In this document: piece by piece, positions 25,443-34,244 of the stretch
How the letters are laid out: every line of letters begins with the position of its first letter
How positions within the stretch are numbered: the first letter of the stretch is position 1
Assembly (NCBI GenBank): GCA_014695295.1
Contig: JACJNY010000036.1
Coordinates: forward strand, 1 to 64,000
Direction: 5' to 3'
DNA length: 64,000 nucleotides
From: Microcoleus sp. FACHB-61
GTDB taxonomy: Bacteria > Cyanobacteriota > Cyanobacteriia > Cyanobacteriales > Microcoleaceae
Translations under genes and position numbers: made by a program
Notes under the pieces: generated by a model
Told to the model about the DNA's origin: nothing
Seen by the model: the letters and a program-made list of their open reading frames with translations, nothing else
The model's database searches: none

Positions 25443-25979
25443 ATCTGTTGCTCTTGGGGAATGGGATGTGTTAATTTTTTGATGGCGCGGGGTTTCTTTT
25501 TGAGGGTGCGATCGCCTCTTAAAACTTTCGCGAGCAAAAGATCGGAACCTTTAATATAATAAATCTGGGTGCGGGAGTGCGGGAGAGACGCGGACAAAAG
25601 AAACCGGGTTTCTGGCTGCAGGATCGAGTTATCCGTTGAGGGGCTAGGAGTGCCACCCCCCAATCAAATTTAGTCGCAGAAGGGGTCATTAGGCTTGTGA
25701 TTCGGGTGCAATCGGGTGAGTTAGATGCGAGAATTACCGGGAGCAATCCGTGGAGAGGTCAAGCTGTAGTATGATTTCTAATTGCACAAAGTGTTCTTGG
25801 GGGGATTCCCTGCGGGATAGCTTTGCTTCACGCAATTTTCTCACATTTCTAGCTTACCGACTACTATTGATTCAACAGTGTCGGCAATCTTTTAGAGCCA
25901 CTCACTAGAACTTGCGACATGATTTGCCCAAATACTTAAGAACACTGAACGTGCAGTTTAAATTAGAGGTTATAGGCTA
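25443..25979. other. Divergent intergenic region upstream of the NRPS locus
   Basis: 537 bp between the first NRPS gene (minus) and the EamA gene (plus), so both promoters should lie here. It contains the palindrome AGAAACCGGGTTTCT (about 25599-25613), the right copy of the 23-bp NRPS-flanking repeat (25770-25792), and an inverted copy of the GCGAAGCTATCCC repeat (about 25804-25835). Minus-strand frames of 75-90 codons overlapping here lack motifs and are not called. Confidence 0.6.
25770..25792 (+). repeat. Right copy of the 23-bp direct repeat flanking the NRPS locus
   Basis: Matches 9724-9746 at 22 of 23 positions in the same orientation (TATGATTTCTA-TTGCACAAAG core). The pair brackets the three NRPS genes, the hydrolase and the PepSY gene. 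Confidence 0.6.
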
Positions 25980-27758
25980 ATGGCGCAGCGGAACGTATAC
26001 TCGTCAAAGGACGAGCCAGAGGAAGCACAATCAGCAGAAGAAGTCCTCCACTCAGTAATGCAAGAACTGGACGCTTTGCATCAAAATGTCAAAGGTCAGT
26101 TAAATCAGGACATTACTCGGCTGCAAACTGAAAAAAATCACTTGATTGAGGATATTGAAGGCCTCAGAGAGCAATATCGCAAATTGCAGTCTCAGCAAAT
26201 GGAATCTCTGTCGGGGCGATACATTCAGCAGCAGCAATTGTGGCTGAAGCAGTTGGCTCAAGTTTTGGCTCACAATTTGCAAGATTTGTTGGTGCAGCGG
26301 TTCAACGAACTCAGCGCTAACTCGGGACATTCTCTCAGCAGCCCTATTCCCAGCGGCGAGTTCCCGATACCGATGCCGCCAAGCAACTACGACGAACGGG
26401 CCTCGGAGTTGCTGGCGGCGCTGGATGAAAGGATCGATCGCAGTTTCCAGATGCTGGAACAAGATTTGAGCAGCTATGAAAGCGAGCTTTCGGTGCGGCT
26501 CAACAATATGCAAACCCTAGAGCGGCAAGGGGAAGAGCTGTTACAAAATCTCGTAAACCGCATCAGGGAAGAACTCGAAGAAGAAGAAGAATATCTTGAG
26601 AATCCTTTCGATGCTCAAGATTCCTATCCCGAGGAATCAACTAATTCTGTTAATTCTGTCCGCGCGCAAGTTCTGCCGCCAATACCTGCGGAAAGGCCGC
26701 GGGAATCCGTGCCGGAACCCTCTTCAGTGCCCTCTCCAGCAACCGCTAAACCAGCTTCTCAAGTACAGACAGGTTTGGTACTGGCTTTGTCTTCGGCGGT
26801 GGTATTGTCGCTATTTAATGTTTGTTTGAGAATTCTGATTAAAAGCAAAAACCCTCGGGTGGTTTTTGGTTTGTTTGAACTTCCGGGGGTGGTGACTCCG
26901 GGTTTTGGAAATTCTTTGTTGATTTTGTTGATGCGGCTGATCGTGGTGATGGCTTTGATGCCGATATTGGCGACATTTCTGTATCCTTCTGTGTGGAAAG
27001 ATATTAGACGGTTGTTCCAGTCGGGCGATCGAGCTTTGTGGGCGAAGGTTTTAGGAAGCGCATTTTTTCTGTTTTTGTCTCAGGTTTTGATTTATTTGGC
27101 GATCGGCAATATTCCAGCGGGGATTGCGATTACGATTTTCTTTATTTATCCGATCGTCACCGTACTGGGTTCTTGGATCTTGTTTGGCTCTCGCCCCAGC
27201 AGAGTCGGCTTTTTTGCGATATTAGGGATTACCGCAGGTCTGATTTTAGCTGGGTGGCCGAGTTTTGCGGCCCAAGCTCCGGGCGGCGGCAATGTCGGGG
27301 TGGGAGTCACGGCGGCACTGGCTTCTGGGATTACCTTTGCAGGTTACGTATTGCTGACGCAAATGGCGGCGGGCAAGCTGCACCCGATTCCTTTTAGTTT
27401 AGTTAATTTCGCCGCAATTTTTGTATTTTCCTCCCTGAGTTTGTGGGTGCCGCTGTCAGACAATTTTGCTCCTAACATCGACCCAAATGTTTGGCCTGGT
27501 TTGATTGTGGGAGGCGTTGTTTTAGGGGTGCTGACGCTGTTTAGCTATCTTTTGAATAATTTTGCCATCCGGTTCGCGGGGGCCGCCTTAGCGTCAGTAA
27601 TTGGCACTTTGGGGCCGGCGATGACGGCACTTTTGGCGTTTATAATTATCAACGAGAAGTTGCAGCCTGTGGCAATTCTCGGCATGGCTGTGGTGACATT
27701 GAGCGTGGCTGCTATGAGTGTGGAACGCATAACGGCTCCTCAGAAGAAGGCTAGTTAA
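25980..27758 (+). CDS. EamA/DMT-family transporter with a long cytoplasmic coiled-coil
   Basis: 592 residues. Residues 1-~215 are hydrophilic and helical with heptad-like stretches (VLHSVMQELDALHQNVKGQL; LQTEKNHLIEDIEGLREQY; RIREELEEEEEYLENPF). A Pro-rich linker (PPIPAERPRESVPEPSSVPS) follows. Residues ~260-590 hold about ten transmembrane helices in two EamA repeats (LVLALSSAVVLSLFNVCLRI ... LGPAMTALLAFIIINEKLQPVAILGMAVV). DMT-type carriers export or import small metabolites; the substrate is unknown. The coiled-coil extension is unusual for the family and may tether the carrier to a partner. It is divergent from the NRPS operon, so a role as peptide or precursor exporter is conceivable but unproven. 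Confidence 0.85.
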   Translation: MAQRNVYSSKDEPEEAQSAEEVLHSVMQELDALHQNVKGQLNQDITRLQTEKNHLIEDIEGLREQYRKLQSQQMESLSGRYIQQQQLWLKQLAQVLAHNLQDLLVQRFNELSANSGHSLSSPIPSGEFPIPMPPSNYDERASELLAALDERIDRSFQMLEQDLSSYESELSVRLNNMQTLERQGEELLQNLVNRIREELEEEEEYLENPFDAQDSYPEESTNSVNSVRAQVLPPIPAERPRESVPEPSSVPSPATAKPASQVQTGLVLALSSAVVLSLFNVCLRILIKSKNPRVVFGLFELPGVVTPGFGNSLLILLMRLIVVMALMPILATFLYPSVWKDIRRLFQSGDRALWAKVLGSAFFLFLSQVLIYLAIGNIPAGIAITIFFIYPIVTVLGSWILFGSRPSRVGFFAILGITAGLILAGWPSFAAQAPGGGNVGVGVTAALASGITFAGYVLLTQMAAGKLHPIPFSLVNFAAIFVFSSLSLWVPLSDNFAPNIDPNVWPGLIVGGVVLGVLTLFSYLLNNFAIRFAGAALASVIGTLGPAMTALLAFIIINEKLQPVAILGMAVVTLSVAAMSVERITAPQKKAS

Positions 27759-27827
27759 GGCTGGAATTTGTCCTTCATACAGCAGATTCCACGTTGATGA
27801 ATGACACCCGCCGATCGCTCAATCCTC

Positions 27828-27856
27828 GTAGGGACACGGCAATGCCGTGTCCCTAC
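27828..27856. repeat. Perfect 13-bp palindrome
   Basis: GTAGGGACACGGC-AAT-GCCGTGTCCCTAC is a perfect stem with a 3-nt loop between the EamA and Uma2 genes. Sequence relatives are split at 46918-46940 and 47133-47152. It may work as a bidirectional terminator but has no T-run. TTTTAGA-type tandem repeats (about 27896-27932) follow it before the Uma2 start. Confidence 0.7.
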
Positions 27857-27941
27857 TGCTGTTAATAAACCTGGGATACGCTGTATCTATCCAATTTAAA
27901 ATCTAAAATCTAAAATCTAAAATCTAAAATCGACTTTACCT

Positions 27942-28502
27942 ATGACTACAGTCATTAAAATCTCGCCGAACTTAGAGGAGTTCCTAAAACTTCCAGAAAC
28001 GGAACCAGCTTGCGAATATATCAACAAAAAAATCATTCAAAAACTGATACCTCAAGGTGAACATAGCAGATTGCAAGCTAAGCTTTGCAATCTCATCAAC
28101 CAAATAGTCGAAACACCAAAGATTGCTTATGCTTTTCCAGATTTGCGCTGCACTTTCGGCGGTGCATCACTCCTCCCAGATGTAGCAGTATTCCGGTGGG
28201 AAAGAATTTCCTTTCTACCATCGGGTAGAATTGTTAACCGCTTTGAAATTTATCCAGACTGGGCGATTGAAATTCTTTCTCCCGAACAAAGCCAAACTAA
28301 AGTGCTTGCTAAATTACTTGCTTGTTCGCCACAAGGCACTGAATTGGGCTGGTTAGTGATTCCTGAAGAAGAAAGTATTTTAGCGGTATTTCCCGGGCAA
28401 AGAGTGGAACTGTACGAAGGTGGAAATAATTGGCCAATACTTAATGGGATTGAGTTAGAATTGACTGTTGAAACTGTTTTTAGCTGGTTGAGTTTTAGTT
28501 AA
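27942..28502 (+). CDS. Uma2-family (DUF820) endonuclease-like protein
   Basis: 186 residues, the normal size for the cyanobacterial Uma2 family, which has a PD-(D/E)XK nuclease fold. The N-terminal FLKLPETEPACEYINKKIIQK, the HSRLQAKLCNLINQI helix, the acidic strand LLPDVAVFRW and the PDWAIEILSPEQSQTKVLAK segment fit the family's catalytic D...E-x-(L/S) pattern. Members exist in dozens of copies in filamentous cyanobacteria; their biological role is not established. The gene stands alone after TTTTAGA repeats. Confidence 0.88.
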   Translation: MTTVIKISPNLEEFLKLPETEPACEYINKKIIQKLIPQGEHSRLQAKLCNLINQIVETPKIAYAFPDLRCTFGGASLLPDVAVFRWERISFLPSGRIVNRFEIYPDWAIEILSPEQSQTKVLAKLLACSPQGTELGWLVIPEEESILAVFPGQRVELYEGGNNWPILNGIELELTVETVFSWLSFS

Positions 28503-28512
28503 GTTAAAAAGA

Positions 28513-28545
28513 GCGTGAAGCGGAGCTATCCCGTAGGGAATCGCC
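28513..28545 (+). repeat. Copy of the GCGTGAAGC...AGGGAATCGC repeat
   Basis: Intergenic member of the same family that is translated inside the NRPS gene at 11626-11660. It lies between the stops of the convergent Uma2 and kinase-FGE genes. Confidence 0.75.
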
Positions 28546-28549
28546 ATTC

Positions 28550-30544
28550 TTAAACAACAGAAACCACCACTCGAAAACCCACAATACTAGCCTTACAATC
28601 CGGCTGATATCTGAGGCGACACGCGCTGCGACAATTCGGAGGATGATCGTTCCAAGAACCCCCCCGCAACAACCTCAGCGAAGAGTCGCCGTCAGACTCC
28701 CAAACGCTACCATCTGCAGGCGCACCGTTATAATTATTGTGCCAAGAATCCGCGCACCATTCCCAAACATTTCCGTGGAAATCGTACAATCCGAAAGCAT
28801 TCGGTTTAAAACTGCCAACATCTGTCGTTTGAAAGCGATAAACTCCCTTCGGCGCCTCAGCGTAATTAGAATTTCCGTTGTAATTTGCTAAGTCGCTGGT
28901 AATCGTTTCCCCAAAATGAAACGGCCCCGTAGTTTCCCCCCGGCAAGCATATTCCCATTCGGCCTCGCTAGGCAACCGATAACGCTTACCAGTTTTTCGA
29001 GAAAGTCTAGCGCAAAACTCCACCGCCTCGTACCAAGATACATTTTCTACAGGCCGATTTGCACCTTTAAAACGGGCAGCATGGGGATTGAGAAATATTT
29101 TTACTTCCGGCAGCGCTGCAACTGCTGTCCACTGTGCCTGAGTGACTTGAAATTTGCCAATATAGAAAGATGCTAAAGTTACTGGATGCTGGGGTTTTTC
29201 GTCGCTGTCACCCCGATCGCCTGGGGAACCCATGAGGAAAGTACCGCCAGGAACAGATACCATTTCCAGGACTGTACTGTTACCGAGATGTTCTTCAAAA
29301 AAACGCGCTTTGCCACTGTTAACATTAGTTGTCTTCCCGCGCTTGTTTACTGTCACCACCTGAAATTCAAAAGTGCTTTTGACAGCAGCAACTCTTGGCA
29401 CTCCCTTGTTCAAGGGCGGATTGGTGTTGGATTTTTCCCTCGGATTGACAGAGATATTGCTGTTGATTTGCCCGTTTTGATTGAGGGGAGTATTGATGGC
29501 AAGTTGTCCTCCCTTTGTCCGAAAAGAATTTAGAGCAAGTTGTCTTCCATTGGCACAATGGGGTTGGGGAGGTAAAGAATAGAGATTTAAAGCTTTGATT
29601 ACTTCATCAGCAGATTGATATCTATTTTTGAGATAATCTTGAATTAATTTGTCTAAAACATTTGCCAACTCGCTGCTGATTTTTGTGCCGGCTGGCAACC
29701 GTTCTCTCCAAATCCAGCCGCCGTTTATCGGGTCGTAAAGGTCATCGGAACCGTCAGCTTTTGGCAAACATTGAGTTAGCAGTCTCAGGCAAGTTATCCC
29801 CAAACTGTATAAATCGCTTCCAGGGAAAACTTGACCCCGCATTTGTTCCATCGGCGAATATCCGGGCGTTCCTACCGTTGTGCCTACTTTGCTCATCAGC
29901 GAGCCCGTCACTTGTTTGGAAACGCCGAAATCTATCAAAACTAACTCTCCCCGCCCTCCCCTTCGGAAAGCTGAATTGCGAAAATTTCCCGCCTTTGGTA
30001 AGGATGAGCTAACAGAGGTGCGGCGGCGGATGATATTCTCAAGTTTGATGTCTCGGTGAATGACATTGCGATCGTGCACAAATTTCAAAATCGGCAGTAC
30101 ATCTGCCAGCAACTGCCAAATTTTTTCTTCGCTAAAAACACCCTGCTGAGTTAATTCTGCTAGTAAAGTTTGCCCCTCAATCAACTCTTGTACTAAATAA
30201 AGTCGCTTGTCTTGTTCAAAATAAGCAATTAATCGAGGAATTTGGGGATGTTCACCGAGTTCGTAAAGTCGTTTCGCTTCTTGCTTAAACAATTCTGCGG
30301 CTTTTTCAAGTGCTGAGGTTCCTTGAAATTGGGGTACAAACTGCTTGATTACGCAGGAATCGTCCATGCGATCTGTATCTACCGCTTCATAAGTTCTGCC
30401 AAATCCCCCTTCGCCCAACAGTCGAATCACGCGGTAGCGGTTTCTGAAGAGAGGGTTGAGGCCTTGCGATCCGCAACTTTGACAAAATTTAGAGTTGTCG
30501 GGATTGAAAGGATGAGAACACGCGGGATTAGAACAGTAGAACAT
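28550..30544 (-). CDS. Ser/Thr protein kinase fused to a formylglycine-generating-enzyme-like domain
   Basis: 664 residues. A zinc-ribbon-like start with four Cys (FYCSNPACSHPFNPDNSKFCQSCG shortened: C4, C9, C21, C24) precedes a Hanks-type kinase: GEGGFG (44-49), catalytic HRD at 163-165, DFG at 205-207. A linker is followed by an FGE-sulfatase/SUMF1-type domain (about 425-662): VPGGTFLMGSPGDRGDSDEK, FQVTQAQW, RLPSEAEWEYACRG, LYDFHGNVWEWCAD, LLRGGSW, and final GFRVV. Kinase-FGE fusions are known in cyanobacteria; the FGE part probably binds or modifies a substrate rather than acting on a sulfatase (inference). Residues ~174-199 form an extra segment (PKAGNFRNSAFRRGGRG) inside the catalytic loop, apparently repeat-derived. 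It is preceded by a long, poorly coding gap. Confidence 0.9.
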   Translation of the reverse strand: MFYCSNPACSHPFNPDNSKFCQSCGSQGLNPLFRNRYRVIRLLGEGGFGRTYEAVDTDRMDDSCVIKQFVPQFQGTSALEKAAELFKQEAKRLYELGEHPQIPRLIAYFEQDKRLYLVQELIEGQTLLAELTQQGVFSEEKIWQLLADVLPILKFVHDRNVIHRDIKLENIIRRRTSVSSSLPKAGNFRNSAFRRGGRGELVLIDFGVSKQVTGSLMSKVGTTVGTPGYSPMEQMRGQVFPGSDLYSLGITCLRLLTQCLPKADGSDDLYDPINGGWIWRERLPAGTKISSELANVLDKLIQDYLKNRYQSADEVIKALNLYSLPPQPHCANGRQLALNSFRTKGGQLAINTPLNQNGQINSNISVNPREKSNTNPPLNKGVPRVAAVKSTFEFQVVTVNKRGKTTNVNSGKARFFEEHLGNSTVLEMVSVPGGTFLMGSPGDRGDSDEKPQHPVTLASFYIGKFQVTQAQWTAVAALPEVKIFLNPHAARFKGANRPVENVSWYEAVEFCARLSRKTGKRYRLPSEAEWEYACRGETTGPFHFGETITSDLANYNGNSNYAEAPKGVYRFQTTDVGSFKPNAFGLYDFHGNVWEWCADSWHNNYNGAPADGSVWESDGDSSLRLLRGGSWNDHPPNCRSACRLRYQPDCKASIVGFRVVVSVV
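29948..30025 (-). repeat. Probable repeat-derived insertion in the kinase catalytic loop
   Basis: Between HRDIKLENII and LVLIDFG most related kinases have 3-6 residues. Here there are about 28, encoded by sequence with internal near-palindromy (CTTCGGAAAGC ... GCCTTTGGTAAG). The translation KAGNFRNSAFRRG looks like repeat read-through rather than kinase sequence. Family assignment of the repeat is uncertain. Confidence 0.5.
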
Positions 30545-30770
30545 ATCTGGGAAGAAATGATCCGGTTAAGGTTATGATATACCTTTTATGTCTGTCTGCC
30601 TCCTCATGGAGTTATAAAAATTAGAAAGAGATTTGAAGAAGGAGAATCATAGCCCGAGCGACTAATTTTCGCAACCTTCTCACCGCCGATATTCCTCGTC
30701 GCAGTCCCCAATCGACTCATGCAAGTCCCTGGATTTCTCAAAAATAGGGTTGATTAGAAACTACTTTACT

Positions 30771-31499
30771 TCAAATACTATACCGATCGCGCTCTTGCTG
30801 AACTTCTTGCAAGAGTCGTACAACCCCTGCTAGATCGTCTTGAGAATTGGTGTTCTGAAAAACTCTAACTGCCTGCCCAAAAGCTTCAATAGCTCGATCG
30901 TATTGCTTCATAGAGCGATAGGTATGCCCTAGGTTTCTCCACACCCAACCTTCTCGCACAAGAGTTCCTTGAGATCGAGCAATTGCGATCGCACGCAGAT
31001 ATGCTTCGACAGCTCTATCGTACTGCTCAAGTTCTTTATAAGCTGTACCGATATTATTGAGTACCCAAATTTCTTTGCTGTGATTTCCGAGTTGCTGAAA
31101 GATTAGCATCCCTTGTTGATATAGCTCAAGTCCTCTGTTGTATTCACTTAAAGAAACATAGGTTGCACCAAGATTAGTGAGAGCAACACCTTCGAGTTCG
31201 CGATCGCCTGATGCTCTCGCACGCTCTAACTGATTTTGCCAGAATTGGGGATTCTCGTCCGGTCTATTTTGGCTGTGTAGCTCTGATGAAATTGTGAGTG
31301 GATTACCTTTAAGGTCTAGAACTTGCAAGTTCGAGAGTTGCCCAGGAGATGCGGGCAAACTCGTCAACCGATTACAAGCAAAGGAAGAAGGAATAAGGAA
31401 GAAGGGAAATGCACTCAAAGCAATGGTTTCAGCAATTAAGAACCTCCTAATAACTGAGAAGGTTGCTATCTGATAAATGCTTTCGATGGTTTTTAGCAT
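30771..31499 (-). CDS. TPR protein with a leucine-rich-repeat remnant
   Basis: 242 residues. After a hydrophobic N-terminus (ETIALSAFPFFLIPSSFA) comes one LRR-like unit (NRLTSLPASPGQLSNLQVLDL), then three tetratricopeptide repeats: VALTNLGATYVSLSEYNRGLELY, VLNNIGTAYKELEQYDRAVEAY and VWRNLGHTYRSMKQYDRAIEAF. TPRs mediate protein-protein contacts. Parts of two repeat-protein families appear joined, and the joining region (about 31378-31410) contains GAAGGAA-type simple repeat DNA, so the present gene is probably a recombined remnant of larger genes. The start codon is uncertain; the real protein may begin later. Confidence 0.65.
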   Translation of the reverse strand: MLKTIESIYQIATFSVIRRFLIAETIALSAFPFFLIPSSFACNRLTSLPASPGQLSNLQVLDLKGNPLTISSELHSQNRPDENPQFWQNQLERARASGDRELEGVALTNLGATYVSLSEYNRGLELYQQGMLIFQQLGNHSKEIWVLNNIGTAYKELEQYDRAVEAYLRAIAIARSQGTLVREGWVWRNLGHTYRSMKQYDRAIEAFGQAVRVFQNTNSQDDLAGVVRLLQEVQQERDRYSI

Positions 31500-31591
31500 G
31501 AGTTGCAGTTTGGTTAGTCTTCGCTTCTATTCTAGCAAGTACAGAAACAAGAACAATTAAGAGTAAAGACTAAAATGGCGATCGTCTTTAC

Positions 31592-31744
31592 TCACGTCCG
31601 ATCGACCAAATTCATCTTCAAAATAACCGATCGCTGGGAATTCTCTACAAACTGTTTGCCACATTCCTTACAGCGATAGCACTGCTTCCCCCGTCGATAA
31701 CCGTTTTTGCACAACAGCTTCGATTGACAATGAGGACAGTTCAT
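31592..31744 (-). mobile_element. IS1-family InsA-like N-terminal fragment
   Basis: From ATG 31744 the translation MNCPHCQSKLLCKNG...CYRCKECGKQFVE shows the four-Cys zinc finger that begins cyanobacterial IS1-type transposases. After about 35 residues it turns into unrelated sequence (NSQRSVILKMNLVDRT) and stops. The catalytic part is absent. It is joined in frame to the TetR pseudogene. Confidence 0.7.
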
Positions 31745-32290
31745 TACTTTCATTAAATGACTGAACCGACCTTCCCCCGCATACGACTCTAAATACGACA
31801 CCAACAAGTCCTCAATCTGCTGTACCAGTTGTTGGCGATGCTGTCGATCCCGGTTGCGAAGTGCCGACAGAATGACAGCATTACTGCTGTGAACGCAAAC
31901 CTCCGCTAACAGGCTCCACTGCGCCTCCCCCAAGCTGGGATTTCTCTGCTGCAAAAGACTCGCCATAAAGTCGATCGCTTCCTGAGTCATACTTTCATCG
32001 ATCGACTGGAAAATCTCGCGCGCTATATAAAACTGCACGAACACCAGGCGCGATACAGGCTGTTCAAACATCTCTGCAACAGCAGTAACCAGGGTATGAA
32101 TCATTTCGCGCAGCGGTAACTGAACGATTTCCTACGTGTTCGCCTGCGCCCACATCGCCTTAACCCGATCGGCATGACGCAGCTCCATTGCATTAAAAAT
32201 CGCAGCTTTATCAGGAAAAAACTGATACAGAGAACCGATGGCTGTCCCTGCTTTTGCTGCAATTAGAACGGTGAGGAAGGTCGCAAACTG
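31592..32290 (-). pseudogene. TetR-family regulator pseudogene, 3' end fused to an IS1-like fragment
   Basis: Read on the minus strand, the frame gives IAAKAGTAIGSLYQFFPDK, the end of a TetR helix-turn-helix, then AIFNAMELRHADRVKAMWAQANT. A TAG stop follows at about 32133, and the frame continues EIVQLPLREMIHTLV to AEVCVHSSNAVILSALRNRD, a typical TetR C-terminal domain. The first half of the DNA-binding domain is missing or scrambled at the 32.29-kb end, next to the following gene's 3' end. At the other end (31744 downwards) the frame runs into an IS1-type zinc-finger start. The open part 31592-32104 (170 codons) is thus a chimera, not a functional regulator. Confidence 0.75.
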
Positions 32291-32307
32291 TCGTTGGGGA
32301 TGTGCCA

Positions 32308-33789
32308 TCATCGCTTTGGTCGGGTAGAGGATCGGTTTTTGAGCTGTGGCGGTGTCTTGTCGCTATAGGTAAATGGTAGCCATCTTTTGTACTTTAATCT
32401 CTCCTCCAACCATTTGGGTTTCTCGCTAAACGAGATCGACATCGTACCGTCGGGAGCAACGCGATACAGCCATTTTGCCCCCGGACAAATAGACGACTTC
32501 ATATCGGGAACCGATGGCGGCCATTTTCCGGTTTTGGCTGCTAGTGCTTTGACTTGCAAAATTTTCTGAGTCAGTTCCAAATCCAACATAGACTTGGCTC
32601 CTTTACTGGTAAATTGGCTGGGAAAAGTTGTAGATATCCTACCTATATAATTCCACCACGCGAAGTCATCTACCGTGACTGAATCAGAAGCGCAAACATT
32701 CTGCTGGCGAGATGCTGCAAGCCTTCGTTTATAGACTTGATAAGTATCGATCGCACAAAAGCGAACATAAGGTTCGATCGTCGGCTTGAACCACACCAGG
32801 ACATGAGATAAAGTCCAGTCTAAGATTTTTTCTTGTAAAGTTGGGGGCTCGTTTGGGAACCTAAATGGTACAAATATTCCCACCAAATTATAAGCCCCTG
32901 ATGGTTCTTGTATCGAAGACCAGGAGTATTTCCAAACGAAGTTTTGCAAAAATTTGAACTTAAAAAAATATTCTCCCTGCAAGGATGTTAATATCGATTC
33001 GGGGTAATCGTGTTCCAGCAAGCGCTGCTGCCACTGGGCCGGAAGGCGATCGACTTTTCGCATCACGCCTGCTGTATATTTAGTCACAATCAAACCCACC
33101 AGTTGAGAGATTAGGGAGGGGTTTTCTGTTAAAGACTGGTTGATTTTCCAGGATACTTCCAGCATTTCTGCTGCTGCTTGCGTCTGACCTTTACGGTATT
33201 TTTCGAGAATGTCTAGAGCTAAGACTTGTTGGAAATTAATCGGCCATAAATAACTGGGTCGGGCAACCGTTATATCTCCTTCCAGAATCCAGCTAATATC
33301 TGTTCCCCAGTGCGGTACTTCATTATTTAAAACCTGCTGGCGAAGTTCTGCTAAAGCCGTTTGCCGGGAGGCGAGATAGCGCTGTAATTTCTCGGAAGGT
33401 GGATTTACGGTATCGTTTGGTTTGGCAATCTCAGCGTCTAGGTACTGCTTTAATTCTGGTCTGATTTCTTCAAATGCCTTTCGATCGTCCTCTGAAGACC
33501 TAAAATCAGCCCTAGACTCGATGGAGCGATCGACAGAAGAGAAACTTGCCCCGCCTCCACTGAACCCCAATTTAGCGACCGACGCCACCAACTTCAACGC
33601 CGCATCATTCGGCTGTGTTTTGGGAAACCGTTGGGCATATGCTGCTAAATCCTGCTCGATTTCTTTTTCTTGCACAGAAGCCATATAGTTGCCACCCACA
33701 ATCCAGACTGCCAGCAGTCCCGCCAACCCAACAACCGAACCACCTAGAAATTTGAGGTTCCGTCTGAACGATGGCTTTTGAATGCCCAT
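32308..33789 (-). CDS. Hypothetical membrane-anchored protein
   Basis: 493 residues from ATG 33789, chosen because GGAGGAG stands 5-11 bases upstream; the frame is open 16 codons further. I do not recognise the family. One N-terminal transmembrane segment (FLGGSVVGLAGLLAVWIVGG, ~17-36) is followed by a large domain outside the membrane with helical stretches (EKLQRYLASRQTALAELRQQV; WQQRLLEHDYPESILTSLQGE). Its C-terminal part (LDLELTQKILQVKALAAKTGKWPPSVPDM ... WLYRVAPDGTMSISF) resembles the end of prepilin-like/GspG-type or planctomycete-type hypothetical proteins only loosely. It is likely a single-pass protein with a periplasmic domain. Its 3' end abuts the TetR pseudogene. Confidence 0.7.
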   Translation of the reverse strand: MGIQKPSFRRNLKFLGGSVVGLAGLLAVWIVGGNYMASVQEKEIEQDLAAYAQRFPKTQPNDAALKLVASVAKLGFSGGGASFSSVDRSIESRADFRSSEDDRKAFEEIRPELKQYLDAEIAKPNDTVNPPSEKLQRYLASRQTALAELRQQVLNNEVPHWGTDISWILEGDITVARPSYLWPINFQQVLALDILEKYRKGQTQAAAEMLEVSWKINQSLTENPSLISQLVGLIVTKYTAGVMRKVDRLPAQWQQRLLEHDYPESILTSLQGEYFFKFKFLQNFVWKYSWSSIQEPSGAYNLVGIFVPFRFPNEPPTLQEKILDWTLSHVLVWFKPTIEPYVRFCAIDTYQVYKRRLAASRQQNVCASDSVTVDDFAWWNYIGRISTTFPSQFTSKGAKSMLDLELTQKILQVKALAAKTGKWPPSVPDMKSSICPGAKWLYRVAPDGTMSISFSEKPKWLEERLKYKRWLPFTYSDKTPPQLKNRSSTRPKR

Positions 33790-34244
33790 AAACTCCTCCT
33801 TCGTGCGATCGCACCTGAATATGAGCGCCAGAATCAATTTAAACCATTGTCTTCTAAAATTGCCGGTTCTCGATACTTTTAAAAGTTAAATATTGTTAAG
33901 ACGAATTGGATCGATTGGCGAGATTCTTTTGGCGATCGCCCACAGGTAATTTTGAAGTATTGGGTATTGAGTATTGCGATCGCCAGCTAACGATCGATTG
34001 TGCCGAAAAGACCATGAACTGAAAAAGACTTTATATTACTTGTGTTCCTTTGATTGTCCTATTGATTCGAGCCATCAAGTCAAGCTTCTAGCTTTTAATC
34101 GTGGCTTTTTTTAGATTTGCATCAAGGGATTAACTTCAGCTTATAAACAGAATATCACAATTAGGATCGAGTGTCAATTTCTGGTCATGGCGCTCGCGCC
34201 TCCCTTATGAATACTCAAAAATACCGCCTGTGTAATAAACAATT
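33790..34244. other. Intergenic region with copy A of the 33.9-43.9 kb repeat
   Basis: 455 bp, no gene. It contains repeat copy A (33901-34003) and AT-rich sequence towards the end of the histidine kinase gene. The promoter of the hypothetical protein should be near 33800-33900. Confidence 0.6.
33901..34003 (+). repeat. Dispersed repeat family 1, copy A
   Basis: Shares the core TAATTTTGAAGTATTGGGTA followed by TTGAGTATTGCGATCGC and AGCTAACGA with copies at 37489, 39494, 42563 and 43730, all on the plus strand. This copy has a diverged first half. Confidence 0.8.

Noticed and set aside
31592-32104. Intact regulator or novel zinc-finger protein
   Set aside because: The frame is a TetR C-terminal domain plus a transposase stub, with an in-frame stop and missing DNA-binding half upstream.
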